Shown: positions 35,001 to 47,000 of the stretch, in pieces
Layout of the letters: each line of letters opens with the position of its first letter
Numbering within the stretch: position 1 is the first letter of the stretch
Source of the DNA: Arenicola marina
Taxonomy: Eukaryota > Annelida > Polychaeta > Arenicolidae
DNA: 64,000 nucleotides
Direction: 5' to 3'
Assembly (NCBI GenBank): GCA_964019135.1
Contig: OZ025248.1
Span: 51,019,670-51,083,669, forward strand
Translations under genes and position numbers: made by a program
The notes under the pieces: model-generated
Told to the model about the DNA's origin: nothing
What the model saw: the letters and a program-made list of their open reading frames with translations, nothing else
The model's database searches: none

Positions 35001-38000
35001 ATCATCCAATTGATCATCATCGTCTACAATGACATATACAGTTGTGTCGTCAGCGAAGAGTCTAATTTTTGACTGTAACCCGTCGACGATATCGTTGATA
35101 TAAACTAAAAATAAAAGAGGACCCAGGACTGATCCCTGTGGAACCCCCGCTTGGATATGACCCAGAGGAGACGCTGCGCCATCAATCACCACACTCTGAT
35201 ACCTGTCATCGAGGTAGTTTTTAAACCAGTCCAGAAGTCTGCCAGTAATTCCAATACGCTTAAGTTTGTGGATAAGACCAACGTGCCAAACACGATCAAA
35301 TGCCTTTGATATATCGCAGAACACAACACGGACAATCTTGCGTTTGTCTAAAGCCTCACTACATATATGATATAGATGGACAAGTTGGTTAACCGTGCTG
35401 TCGCCTGGTATAAACCCAGACTGAAGTCTAGAGAGTATTTCATTGTCACGCAGATAGTTAAACGTATGTTTAAATATAATCCTTTCGAACAGCTTCCCGG
35501 TACAGCTTAGTAGCGAGACTGGCCTATAGTTGTCGACTAGGCTTCTACTACCTTTTTTGAATATGGGGATAACGCTTGCTTGCTTCCACAGACGAGGCAT
35601 CTTGCAATCCTTCAGGCATTCATTAAACAATATCATGAGCGGCTCGCTTATACAAGAGCCGGCTTCGCGTAACATTCGAGGGCTAATCCCATCAGGACCA
35701 CAGGCTTTCTTTATATCTATGCATTTAAGCAGATCGACTACTTCGTCCTGTGTAACAGAGATGTTATTTAAACCCGTGAGCATACAATCACCGTCTGTGT
35801 CTAGGCTGACGCGCTCACTTACATCGAGAGTTGAATGGGATAAAAAGTAGTTATTAAACATAGATGCTTTAGTGTGAGGATTGGACTCAGCTCGACCATC
35901 AGCCTGTAAGACTGGGTACCCGCAACTATCATTTATGCCAAGCATTTGTTTGGAGATGCGCCACCATTTCTTTGGCGTCACAGCGCTTGATTCGTTCAAT
36001 ACACATTCTAAATCATACAAGTAGGTAGCTTTTGCCTCCCTTAAGTTTGTGATATATTCGTTACGCAGTCTTCTGTACTCGGCCCAGTCCGTGTCTCTAC
36101 TGGACTTCCGTGCTTTACCATGAAGCCTGTCAAGAGCCCTCTTTTTACATCTAAGTTCCTTATTAAAAAAAGGTTTATCCTTCGGACGAATAGTAACTAC
36201 CTTGTTTGGAATGAAATCTGTACAGAAGCTAAGAAACCGCGACGTCCACGCCTCACACATAGTATCTGGGTCCCCGGACAGAAACCATTCGCTCCAGTTC
36301 GTATGTGACAGAGCTTCACGAAACTGATCAAAGTCGGCTTTGTCATAATACCAAACCTTGCGTTTGTAGCATTTAGTCGTATGCGATTTAAAACTGAGTT
36401 CACAAACAATCACAGAGTGGTCACTAGTGGTGACTGGTGTGAGAATGTCAACATTCTTTACCAGGTCAGTAGGGGTGCTTAAAAACTGGTCTAAAATGGA
36501 CTTTGAACGAGCGGTAACGCGCGTAGGCTTGTCTACATGGATCTTCATGTGATTATTGTTTGCCAAAGTGAGCATATGCAAATGATGACTTGGGTTTGTT
36601 ACTTCGTCTGCATTAAGATCACCTGTCAATAGAATGTTACAGTCGAGATAGCACTTGGCGTTGTCAACGTTGATTTGAAGTGTGTCCCAAAACCCGACAG
36701 GAGAACTTGGTGGTCTGTAAATCCCACAAAATAAGAACTTGTTATTGCCTATAAGACATTCTAACCAAATGCTCTCGATATCCCCTGCCTCAAGATCAGT
36801 TCTACGTGTGGCCAGTATACCATCAGAGACCCATACCAAAACTCCGCCCCAGGTCCCTGCTATTCGATCTCGGCGAAAGGGCTGTTGGTAACCTGAAAGA
36901 CTAAAATCGACAATAGAAGCCGGATTTAAGTGCGTTTCAGTTATGCAATTAATACCGTGGCTACCAACAAAGTTCGCAGTAATATAGTTCATTTCATCGT
37001 CGTGCAAGCCGTTCACGTTCGCATGACACACAGAAACAGCTCTGACAGACTGGACTCTGGGACCCCGACCTGGGGAGGGACCAGGATTCATGGCAATATC
37101 GCCCGAACATAATCGCGTTTTTACAGAGGACACGTGTTCCAGCAGCTTCTCACATTGGGTCGGACACATTACATCGGGCATCTCGCAGATAGTCTAAGGA
37201 AAAATAAGGAGCAGAAGACTAAATCGAGTTGAACACGAGAGAGTAAAATACAGCAGTACATAGTAACAGGACATCGGTAGGTCGCTTCGTGAATGTACAT
37301 GTATGAAATTTAAATTGATTGCAAAGAAAAACAAAACGAGAACGCGAGAAAATATAGCAGGTGTTAAAACCAGGCGATGTGCGGGCGAGAAGCAGTGATA
37401 TGCAAGTACAACTCTTTAACCCTATGTACATTTCGTGCGGCTACGGGTAGAAGCTCACGGTCAAAACAAACAGAAGCGAAAACAGGGAAGAAAGGAAGGA
37501 AAGAAAATAAAAATGGAAATGGACCCCTCGCGGTGTCACCCAACTGTTGGCAGTGATTATGTCGCTAACATGCTGTCAGCTGCGACTTGACGCAGTAGTT
37601 AATTTCAGGTAAGTGGTTACCATTTCAACAGTTGTTGGAATACCACTTGAAAGAACCGCTTTAACTCAAGCGGAGTTTTTCACGTCAGAGTCTAATTTGG
37701 GGAGGGATCGTAATTGGAAAGGCTGGCTAATTACGTAGAGGGTCTTCAGACCAAGCCTTCCAATGATGACTCAATCAGCTTGAAGCCGCTTTGTCCTAGC
37801 TGTGCGCTGTTCGTTGATATTGTAAGGAATATGGCGACGCTGTCAAGCTGGTGACGCCGCATCAGGTACCGAAGGTGACGCCCCGCTCCATGAGCTCCGT
37901 CGTCCTGCCATCCTTCTGTTGTTTCTTGCGATGGGCACGTGTCCTTGAAGCGAAAGGCAGAGGTCACATGGGCAGCCTCCTGCCTGGCGGGGTCCAGCAT

Positions 38001-41000
38001 CAGAGCCCTGTAAGCGGCTCGGACGTCTCCAATAGAGCTCACGGGGATTTTAGTCGCAGTTATCGAGACGCTGCCAGAGCTGGCAGTGCGGCCTGTTGAG
38101 CTGGTAATGTGACTGGAGAGCTTTTCTCTTTCCGAGATCGAAATGTGCAAGATATCCTTGGGTGACGGCTTGGGAAGGGGGTCCCTTTGCAACTGGCCAT
38201 TGATCCAAAGACTGTCTTTAGTCAATTTTATCGTAACCGGTGTGACGCCTGCCTTCATTTTCACATCCGCAATCTTCTCACTAAATCGGCGTCGTTTTTC
38301 TATCGTATCAATTGGATATTGCGGAGTGATTTTACCCTGATCATGGCCCTTCTTTCTCTGAGCTCTGCCATACTGCAGTAGTGTATTGGCACCCTTTTGA
38401 GTAGCGAAGCGAACAACTATTGGCCTGGGTCTTCCCAAGAGTTTGTCAAGTAGTTTGTCACAACATGTTCACAGTCCTCTGTAGCCCTCTTCTCCACACT
38501 TTCAGGAATATTGTGCAGTAGGACATTGTGTTTCATCGAGCGCAGATAAAAAATTGTTAACTTGTTCATGTGATGTTACGCCACAAAATGCAACAAAAAA
38601 AACAGCCATGGTTCGTGCATGTGTATGGCCGTGACCATAGCTGCAGAGAAGTTGTGAAAAGATCCAATATACCAACCGTTTAGATCTTCTGCTCCCCTCC
38701 TTCTCTTGAGCGCTGGATGCCGGCATGTGTTTTCCTGTCACGCCATTATTCGTCGTCCCGTTCACCGGTGGCAGTGTGAAGCCATTACTGTGTGAACCAC
38801 CAGTCTCTGAATGCAGCACACCAACAAATGATTACCCTTGGCTTAGGTGCACATGATGGAACTGAATTCCAAGCGAGCACAATATAACTATATTTTATAT
38901 AGATATCAAGTTGACATGTACTCTTATTCCAGTCCATCTACTCCTATAATATCAGACACTTTAAATAAATAACAATATACCACATTTGTTAACAAATGGC
39001 ACAAGAATGAGCAGCGTGACTACACGTGACTAAACTGGGTACGAGTAAACACCTTTTACGACGCCGTTGGTTCCTGGCCGGAGTGGTAACTGGAATTTGT
39101 CGACTTGTCTGGGTTTGTTAACATTAAACAGGTAAATTTGCTCCCCTCCCAGGTTCACCAGCAGCTCATTTCCGTCCGCGCTAAAGTTGAGGTAGGTCGA
39201 CGCCAGGGTTCGATACTTCTTCTTGTAGTCATGTAACTTCTGCGGTAAATGCCCTGTGGTTGGATGAACACAAATTTAAGTTCTCGGTCGGGGAGCGATG
39301 ACGCAATGTCAGCCAGCGGATTGCGTCAAAAAGCCGTGGCTTTAAACACAACTGTAGAAATCCAAACAGTTCCTGGGAGGTGTATTCCGTGCTCATAACA
39401 TAACAAGCTGGGAACTACAGATGTTTGGTACAACAGAACATGGGTATGTATTGGGCATTTCCCCAAATGACAGTGTATCCACAAAAGTACTGGACCCACT
39501 ACCGACCTGCTACTAAGTACTGGACCCACTACCGACCTGCTACAAAGTACTGGACCCACTACCGACCTGCTACTAAATACTGGACCCACTACCGACCTGC
39601 TACTAAGTACTGGACCCACTACCGACCTGCTACTAAGTACTGGACCCACTACCGACCTGCTACAAAGTACTGGACCCAATACCGAACTGCTACGAAGTAC
39701 CGGACCCACTACCGACCTGCTACGAAGTACTGGACCCACTACCGACCTGCTACAAAGTACTGGACCCACTACCGACCTGCTACTAAGTACTGGACCCAAT
39801 ACCGACCTGCTACGAAGTACCGGACCCACTACCGACCTGCTACGAAGTACTGGACCCACTACCGACCTGCTACTAAGTACTGGACCCACTACCGACCTGC
39901 TACTAAGTACTGGACCCACTACCGACCTGCTACTAAGTACTGGACCCACTACCGACCTGCTACTAAGTACTGGACCCACTACCGACCTGCTACTAAGTAC
40001 TGGACCCACTACCGACCTGCTACGAAGTACCGGACCCACTACCGACCTGCTACTAAGTACTGGACCCACTACCGATCTGCTACAATGTACGGGACCCACT
40101 ACCGACCTGCTACTAAGTACTGGACCCACTACCGACCTGCTACGAAGTACTGGACCCACTACCGACCTGCTACAAAGTACTGGACCCACTACCGACCTGC
40201 TACTAAGTACTGGACCCACTACCGACCTGCTACTAAGTACTGGACCCACTACCGACCTGCTACTAAGTACTGGACCCACTACCGACCTGCTACTAAGTAC
40301 TGGACCCACTACCGATCTGCTACAATGTACGGGACCCACTACCGACCTGCTACAAAGTACTGGACCCACTACCGACCTGCTACAATGTACTGGACCCACT
40401 ACCGACCTGCTACAATGTACTGGACCCACTACCGACCTGCTACTAAGTACTGGACCCACTACCGACCTGCTACTAAGTACTGGACCCACTACCGACCTGC
40501 TACAATGTACTGGACCCACTACCGACCTGCTACAAAGTACTGGACCCACTACCGACCTGCTACAATGTACTGGACCCACTACCGACCTGCTACAAAGTAC
40601 TGGACCCACTACCGACCTGCTACAATGTACTGGACCCACTACCGACCTGCTACAATGTACTGGACCCACTACCGACCTGCTACTAAGTACTGGACCCACT
40701 ACCGACCTGCTACAATGTACTGGACCCACTACCGACCTGCTACAAAGTACTGGACCCACTACCGACCTGCTACAAAGTACGGGACCCACTACCGACCGGC
40801 TATGAAGTATTGGACAAACTACCGACCTGCTACGAAGTACCGGACCCACTACCGACCTGCTACAAAGTACTGGACCCAATACCGAACTGCTACGAAGTAC
40901 CGGACCCACTACCGACCTGCTACGAAGTACCGGACCCACTACCGACCTGCTACGAAGTACTGGACCCACTACCGACCTGCTACGAAGTACTGGACCCACT

Positions 41001-44000
41001 ACCGACCTGCTACAAAGTACTGGACCCACTACCGACCAGCTATGAAGTATTGGACGCACTACCGACCTTCTACAAAGTACCGGACCCACTACCGACCTGC
41101 TACGAAGTACTGGACCCACTACCGACCGGCTATGAAGTATTGGACTTACTACCGACCTTCTACAAGGTACCGGGCCCACTACCGACCTGCTACGAAGTAC
41201 TGGACGCACTACCGACCTGCTACAAAGTACCGGACCCACTACCGACCTGCTACGAAGTACTGGACCCACTACCGACCTGCTACAATGTACGGGACCCACT
41301 ATCGACCTGCTACAAAGTACGGGACCCACTACCGACCTGCTACAAAGTACCGGACCCACTACCGACCTGATACAAAGTGCTGAACCCACTATCAACCTGC
41401 TACAAAGTACCGGACCCACTACCGACCTGCTACAATGTACGGGACCCACTACCGACCTTCTACAAAGTACTGGACCCACTACCGACCTGCTACAATGTAC
41501 GGGACCCACTACCGACCTGCTACAAAGTACTGGACCCACTATCAACCTGCCTCAAAGTACCGGACCCACTACCGACCTACTACGAAGTACTGTACCCACT
41601 ACCGACCTGCTACAATGTACGGGACCCACTACCGACCGGCTACAAAGTACGGGACCCACTACCGACCTGCTACAATGTACGGGACCTACTACCGACCTGC
41701 TACAAAGTACTGGACCCACTATCAACCTGCCTCAAAGTACCGGACCCACTACCGACCTACTACGAAGTACTGGACCCACTACCGACCTGCTACAATGTAC
41801 GGGACCTACTACCGACCTGCTACAAAGTACTGGACCCACTACCGACCAGCTATGAAGTATTGGACGCACTACCGACCTTCTACAAAGTACCGGACCCACT
41901 ACCGACCTGCTACGAAGTACTGGACCCACTACCGACCGGCTATGAAGTATTGGACTTACTACCGACCTTCTACAAGGTACCGGGCCCACTACCGACCTGC
42001 TACGAAGTACTGGACCCACTACCGACCTGCTACAAAGTACCGGACCCACTACCGACCTGCTACGAAGTACTGGACCCACTATCGACCTGCTACGAAGTAC
42101 TGGACCCACTACCGACCTGCTACAATGTACGGGACCCACTATCGACCTGCTACAATGTACGGGACCTACTACCGACCTGCTACAAAGTACTGGACCCACT
42201 ATCAACCTGCCTCAAAGTACCGGACCCACTACCGACCTACTACGAAGTACTGGACCCACTACCGACCTGCTACAATGTACGGGACCCACCACCGACCTGC
42301 TACAAAGTACCGGACCCACTACCGACCTGTTACTATGTACTGGACCCACTACCGACCTGTTACTAAGTACTGGACCCACTACCGACCTGCTACGAAGTAC
42401 TGGACCCACTGCCGACCTGCTACGAAGTACTGGACCCACTATCGACCTGCTACGAAGTACTGGACCCACTACCGACCTGCTACAAAGTACTGGACCCACT
42501 ACCGACCTGCTACGAAGTACTGGACCCACTATCGACCTGCTACGAAGTACTGGACCCACTACCGACCTGCTACAAAGTACTGGACCCACTACCGACCTGC
42601 TACGAAGTACTGGACCCACTATTGACCTGCTACGAAGTACTGGACCCACTACCGACCTGCTACAATGTAGGGACCCACTATCGACCTGCTACAAAGTACG
42701 GGACCCACTACCGACCTGCTACAAAGTACGGGACCCACTACCGACCTGCTACAATGTACTGGACCCACTACCGACCTGATACAAAGTACTGAACCCACTA
42801 TCAACCTGCTACAAAGTACCGGACCCACTACCGACCTGCTACAATGTACGGGACCCACTACCGACCTGCTACTAAGTACTGGACCCACTACCGACCTGTT
42901 ACTAAGTACTGGACCCACTACCGACCTGCTACTAAGTACTGGACCCACTACCGAACTGCTACAATGTACGGGACCCACTACCGACCTGCTACAATGTACG
43001 GGACCCACTACCGACCTGCTACAAAGTACTGGACCCACTACCGACCTGCTACAATGTACGGGACCTACTACCGACCTGCTACAAAGTACTGGACCCACTA
43101 TCAACCTGCCTCAAAGTACCGGACCCACTACCGACCTACTACGAAGTACTGGACCCACTACCGACCTGCTACAATGTACGGGACCCACTACCGACCTGCT
43201 ACAAAGTACCGGACCCACTACCGACCTGCTACAATGTACGGGACCCACTACCGACCTTCTACAAAGTACTGGACCCACTACCGACCTGCTACAATGTACG
43301 GGACCTACTACCGACCTGCTACAAAGTACTGGACCCACTATCAACCTGCCTCAAAGTACCGGACCCACTACCGACCTACTACGAAGTACTGGACCCATTA
43401 CCGACCTGCTACAATGTACGGGACCCACTACCGACCTGCTACAAAGTACTGGACCCACTACCGACCTGTTACTAAGTACTGGACCCACTACCGACCTGTT
43501 ACTAAGTACTGGACCCACTACCGACCTGCTACTAAGTACTGGACCCACTACCGAACTGCTACAATGTACGGGACCCACTACCGACCTGCTACAAAGTACT
43601 GGACCCACTACCGACCTGCTACAAAGTACGGGACCCACTACCGACCGGCTACAATGTACGGGACCCACTACCGACCTGCTACAATGTACGGGACCCACTA
43701 CCGACCTGCTACAATGTACGGGACCCACTACCGACCTGCTACAAAGTACTTGGATGGATGGATTCGTTTACTCAACAAAGTGTTACATAATAAGACTAAC
43801 CGAACGATGTTTGTATAACTATCACACTTAGTCGAGGAGACTCTAGTTAAGGCCGTGATAGGCCGCTGGCACTAGAGCCACCTAATAAATTAAATTTGGT
43901 AAATGATGACCCTATTTAAGAGAGAAAAAAGAAAAAAACAAACAAACAAAAAACGACAGGAATAGGCTAGGAAAAAAAAAAATAAATAACAACTTGCGCT

Positions 44001-47000
44001 ATTTGATGGTCAAACATACAAAGCAAAACGTACAAAAGCATTTGGTACATAATTGAAAAATTGAATTGAATTGAAAAATAAAAAATAAAATAAAATAAAA
44101 CCCCCTATGCTTGACACACAAAACAGTTTTGTATATCACACTCTATTGGGTAGTCATTTATCATAATTTGTTTAATAAATTGAGAGAATCCCTGTAGACT
44201 ATGTGTGTAGATTTTATCTAAGATGGATTTAGGTTCATGATTTATTACATATACTAAACTATGTCTTATACATTTAGTAGCATATTGATGGTGTGCACGG
44301 GTTGTTTGAACCAAATATTTACCCCTGGTGTTGTATGAGTGTACACTTGAAAGCTGGGCCAGTGGTATTTGCTCAAAGTATATTGGAAGTTTTTTATTTA
44401 CTAGTTTATAGTAAAATTTTAGAGTTTGCAATCGATGAATATCTTTAGCTTTTAGTAATTTAAGATCTTGGAACAAAGGATTCGTGTGTGCGTTATATTT
44501 ACTGCCGGTTATTATCCGCACAGCTTTCTTTTGTAGCTTTTCCAATCGTTGTGTTTGGTAACCCCAGGCTAAGATACAATAGTTTAAGTGTGGTAACAGA
44601 AGCGTTTTATAAATTGATAACAGCGTATGTTGCGGAAGGATATACTTAGATCTGCTCATGATTGCAATTACTTTACATACTTTAATTGCTATTTTATTTA
44701 TATGGCTATTCCATTTTAAGGTTTTCTCTATAGTTAACCCGAGCATATTAAATTCGCCCACACATTCGATAGACGTTGTACCAATCACAAGTTTGGGAAT
44801 ATCAATTTTTTTTCCCGGCATGTAAAAGGGCATAAATTTACATTTATTCGAGTTCAGAGCCAATTTATTTATTGCCAGCCATTGGCCAATTTTGCTCAAT
44901 TCTCCATTTAGCATTTCCGCACTGGTCTCATGAGATGATATTGGTAAATTTGCGTTTAATGTGCTCAGAAGGGTTGTGTCATCCGCGTATATAATAAATT
45001 TAAAAATGTCACTGGCGGATGTTATGTCATTTATGTATATTATAAATAAAAGAGGACCTAGAATAGAGCCTTGTGGAACGCCAGTGTGAATATTTAAATT
45101 ATTAGACCTGGTATCTTCAAGTTGCACGTATTGTTTTCTGTCGCAGAGATAACTTTTAATGAGCTTTAAAGAGGTTGAATTCAGGCCATAATGCTTTAGT
45201 TTATGTAGAAGTATATCATGATTTATTGTATCGAATGCCTTAGACAAATCCAGATATATATTTATCGGAATTTCCCCGTTATCCATTTTTTGTAGAGTCT
45301 GATCAATTAGTTCAAGGCAGGCAAGTTCCGTGGAATGTTTTGGTCTAAAACCGTATTGGCTGTTATTAAATAATTTGTTATCATCAAAATGTGAATAAAG
45401 TTGATTAGCGATAACTTTCTCAAAAATCTTAGAAAAGGCTGGTAGTATTGATATAGGTCTATAGTTATTAAATACATCATTTTTCCCACTTTTAAAAATT
45501 GGAATCAGGGAAAATACCGGTTGACAACGCTTGATTAATTATTAGTGTAAGGGAGGCACTAACTTCCTGGTTGATAGCTTTGAGCAGCTTCACCGATATA
45601 TCATCATGACCACAACTTGTTTTAGGCTTTAAAGCATCAACTATTTTATTCGTTTCAGATATATCGATTGGTTTTAAATGCAGTTGATTCAAGCAGGGGT
45701 TCCTCAAATAAGTTTTAAACGAGCCACTGGTCTGCTTACTTAATGTCTTGGTTAAACTAGGGCCGATATTGGTAAAGAAATTATTAAAGCCACTAGCTAT
45801 TTTTGATTTATCTCTTGTTTGCTGACCATCAATTAAAAAACATTCAGGAAATTTCCTTTTGTTTGTTGACTTATTGATTATTTCTCCAAGCGCTTTCCAA
45901 GTTTGCTTCATATCAGTTTTACAAGATTCAAGTATTCCAAAAAAGTATTTTTTTTTTGCGGCTTCGATGTTACGTTTCAGTATCTTGTTATATGTGTGTA
46001 AATTGGTTTTTAATGTGTGATGTATCAATGTATTAGGGGACGTTTCTTTTAGCTTTTTGTATAGTTTATCACGAAATGATATCGATTTAATGATTCCATT
46101 CGTTATCCACTTGGCTTTTTTATGTTTACGTCTATTGTATTTAACTGTTTTTAATGGTAGATGCTTGTCTTTGAGCAGAGATATCTCATTTTCTATGATT
46201 TGGTAGTTTAGATTAGGATCTAATAACATTGTCTTATCAAGTTTGCCGTAAATACTTGACCCACTACCGACCTGTTACTAAGTACTGGACCCACTGCCGA
46301 CCTGCTACAATGTACGGGACCCACTACCGACCTGCTACAATGTACTGGACCCACTACCGACCTGCTACAAAGTACTTGACCCACTACCGACCTGTTACTA
46401 AGTACTGGACCCACTACCGACCTGCTACGAAGTACTGGACCCACTACCGACCTGCTACGAAGTACTGGACGCATCCTGCAGGAAGACTGTAATCCACGCC
46501 AGGTGTCGCTTCCGGCTCGACGTAAGGACGCTCCCACGGCATTCTGCCAAGGAAGTCATCACAATAGATCCATGGTGATCGTCATTCAGGACTGGCATCC
46601 ATGTTTGATGTAACTGGCGTAATAACGCATTGAGGCTAGCCATGCCAATACGCGGCTTAGTGCATGACCGACCACTGACACAATAATAATAATAATAATA
46701 ATAATCAGTTTATTGCCAAAAGAAAACACAAATTACATTCATTGAGTACATCTTTACAATACATTTATAGTGGCAAGAGCAGAAGCCAAAGGCTTATTCG
46801 CTCGTATATGGTGAACGTGGTTAGAGTTGAAATTGATTTGCCAGCAAGCTAACAAAGAAAGAAAGCGAGAAGAGAACAGTCAAAAGTAAATAATTAAATA
46901 AATAAACATAAAAGTAAAGGAGCCATTGAATGTTGATTAAGGTCTAGCACAGCTAGCCACAGTAAAAAAAAAAAAAAAAAAAAAAAAATACACCAATACT

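Larger units (their letters stand above)
33650..38570 (-). mobile_element. Nearly intact LINE (non-LTR retrotransposon) in a WDTC1 intron
   Basis: On the minus strand this has an ORF1 (38536-37746, one frameshift), a 560-bp spacer and an intact ORF2 (37181-33873) with a 3' tail. In the 3' tail a 26-bp block (around CTTGAAAAATAAGAAACATA) is doubled at about 33692-33743. The element lies in the same orientation as WDTC1, about 100 bases inside the intron after exon 38677-38806. The long intact ORF2 points to a young copy. The outer ends and target duplication are not resolved, and the ORF1 N-terminus seems to be missing. Confidence 0.85.

Noticed and set aside
38455-38580. WDTC1 exon extended through the 105-residue frame 38502-38819
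   Set aside because: The frame past the donor at 38677 reads intron and LINE sequence; splicing at AAACG|GTTGGT joins in phase to the TPR exon.
39326-43818. Open frames of 300-739 codons through the 30-bp array
   Set aside because: The array lies in a WDTC1 intron and its frames are open on both strands for the same periodicity reason.
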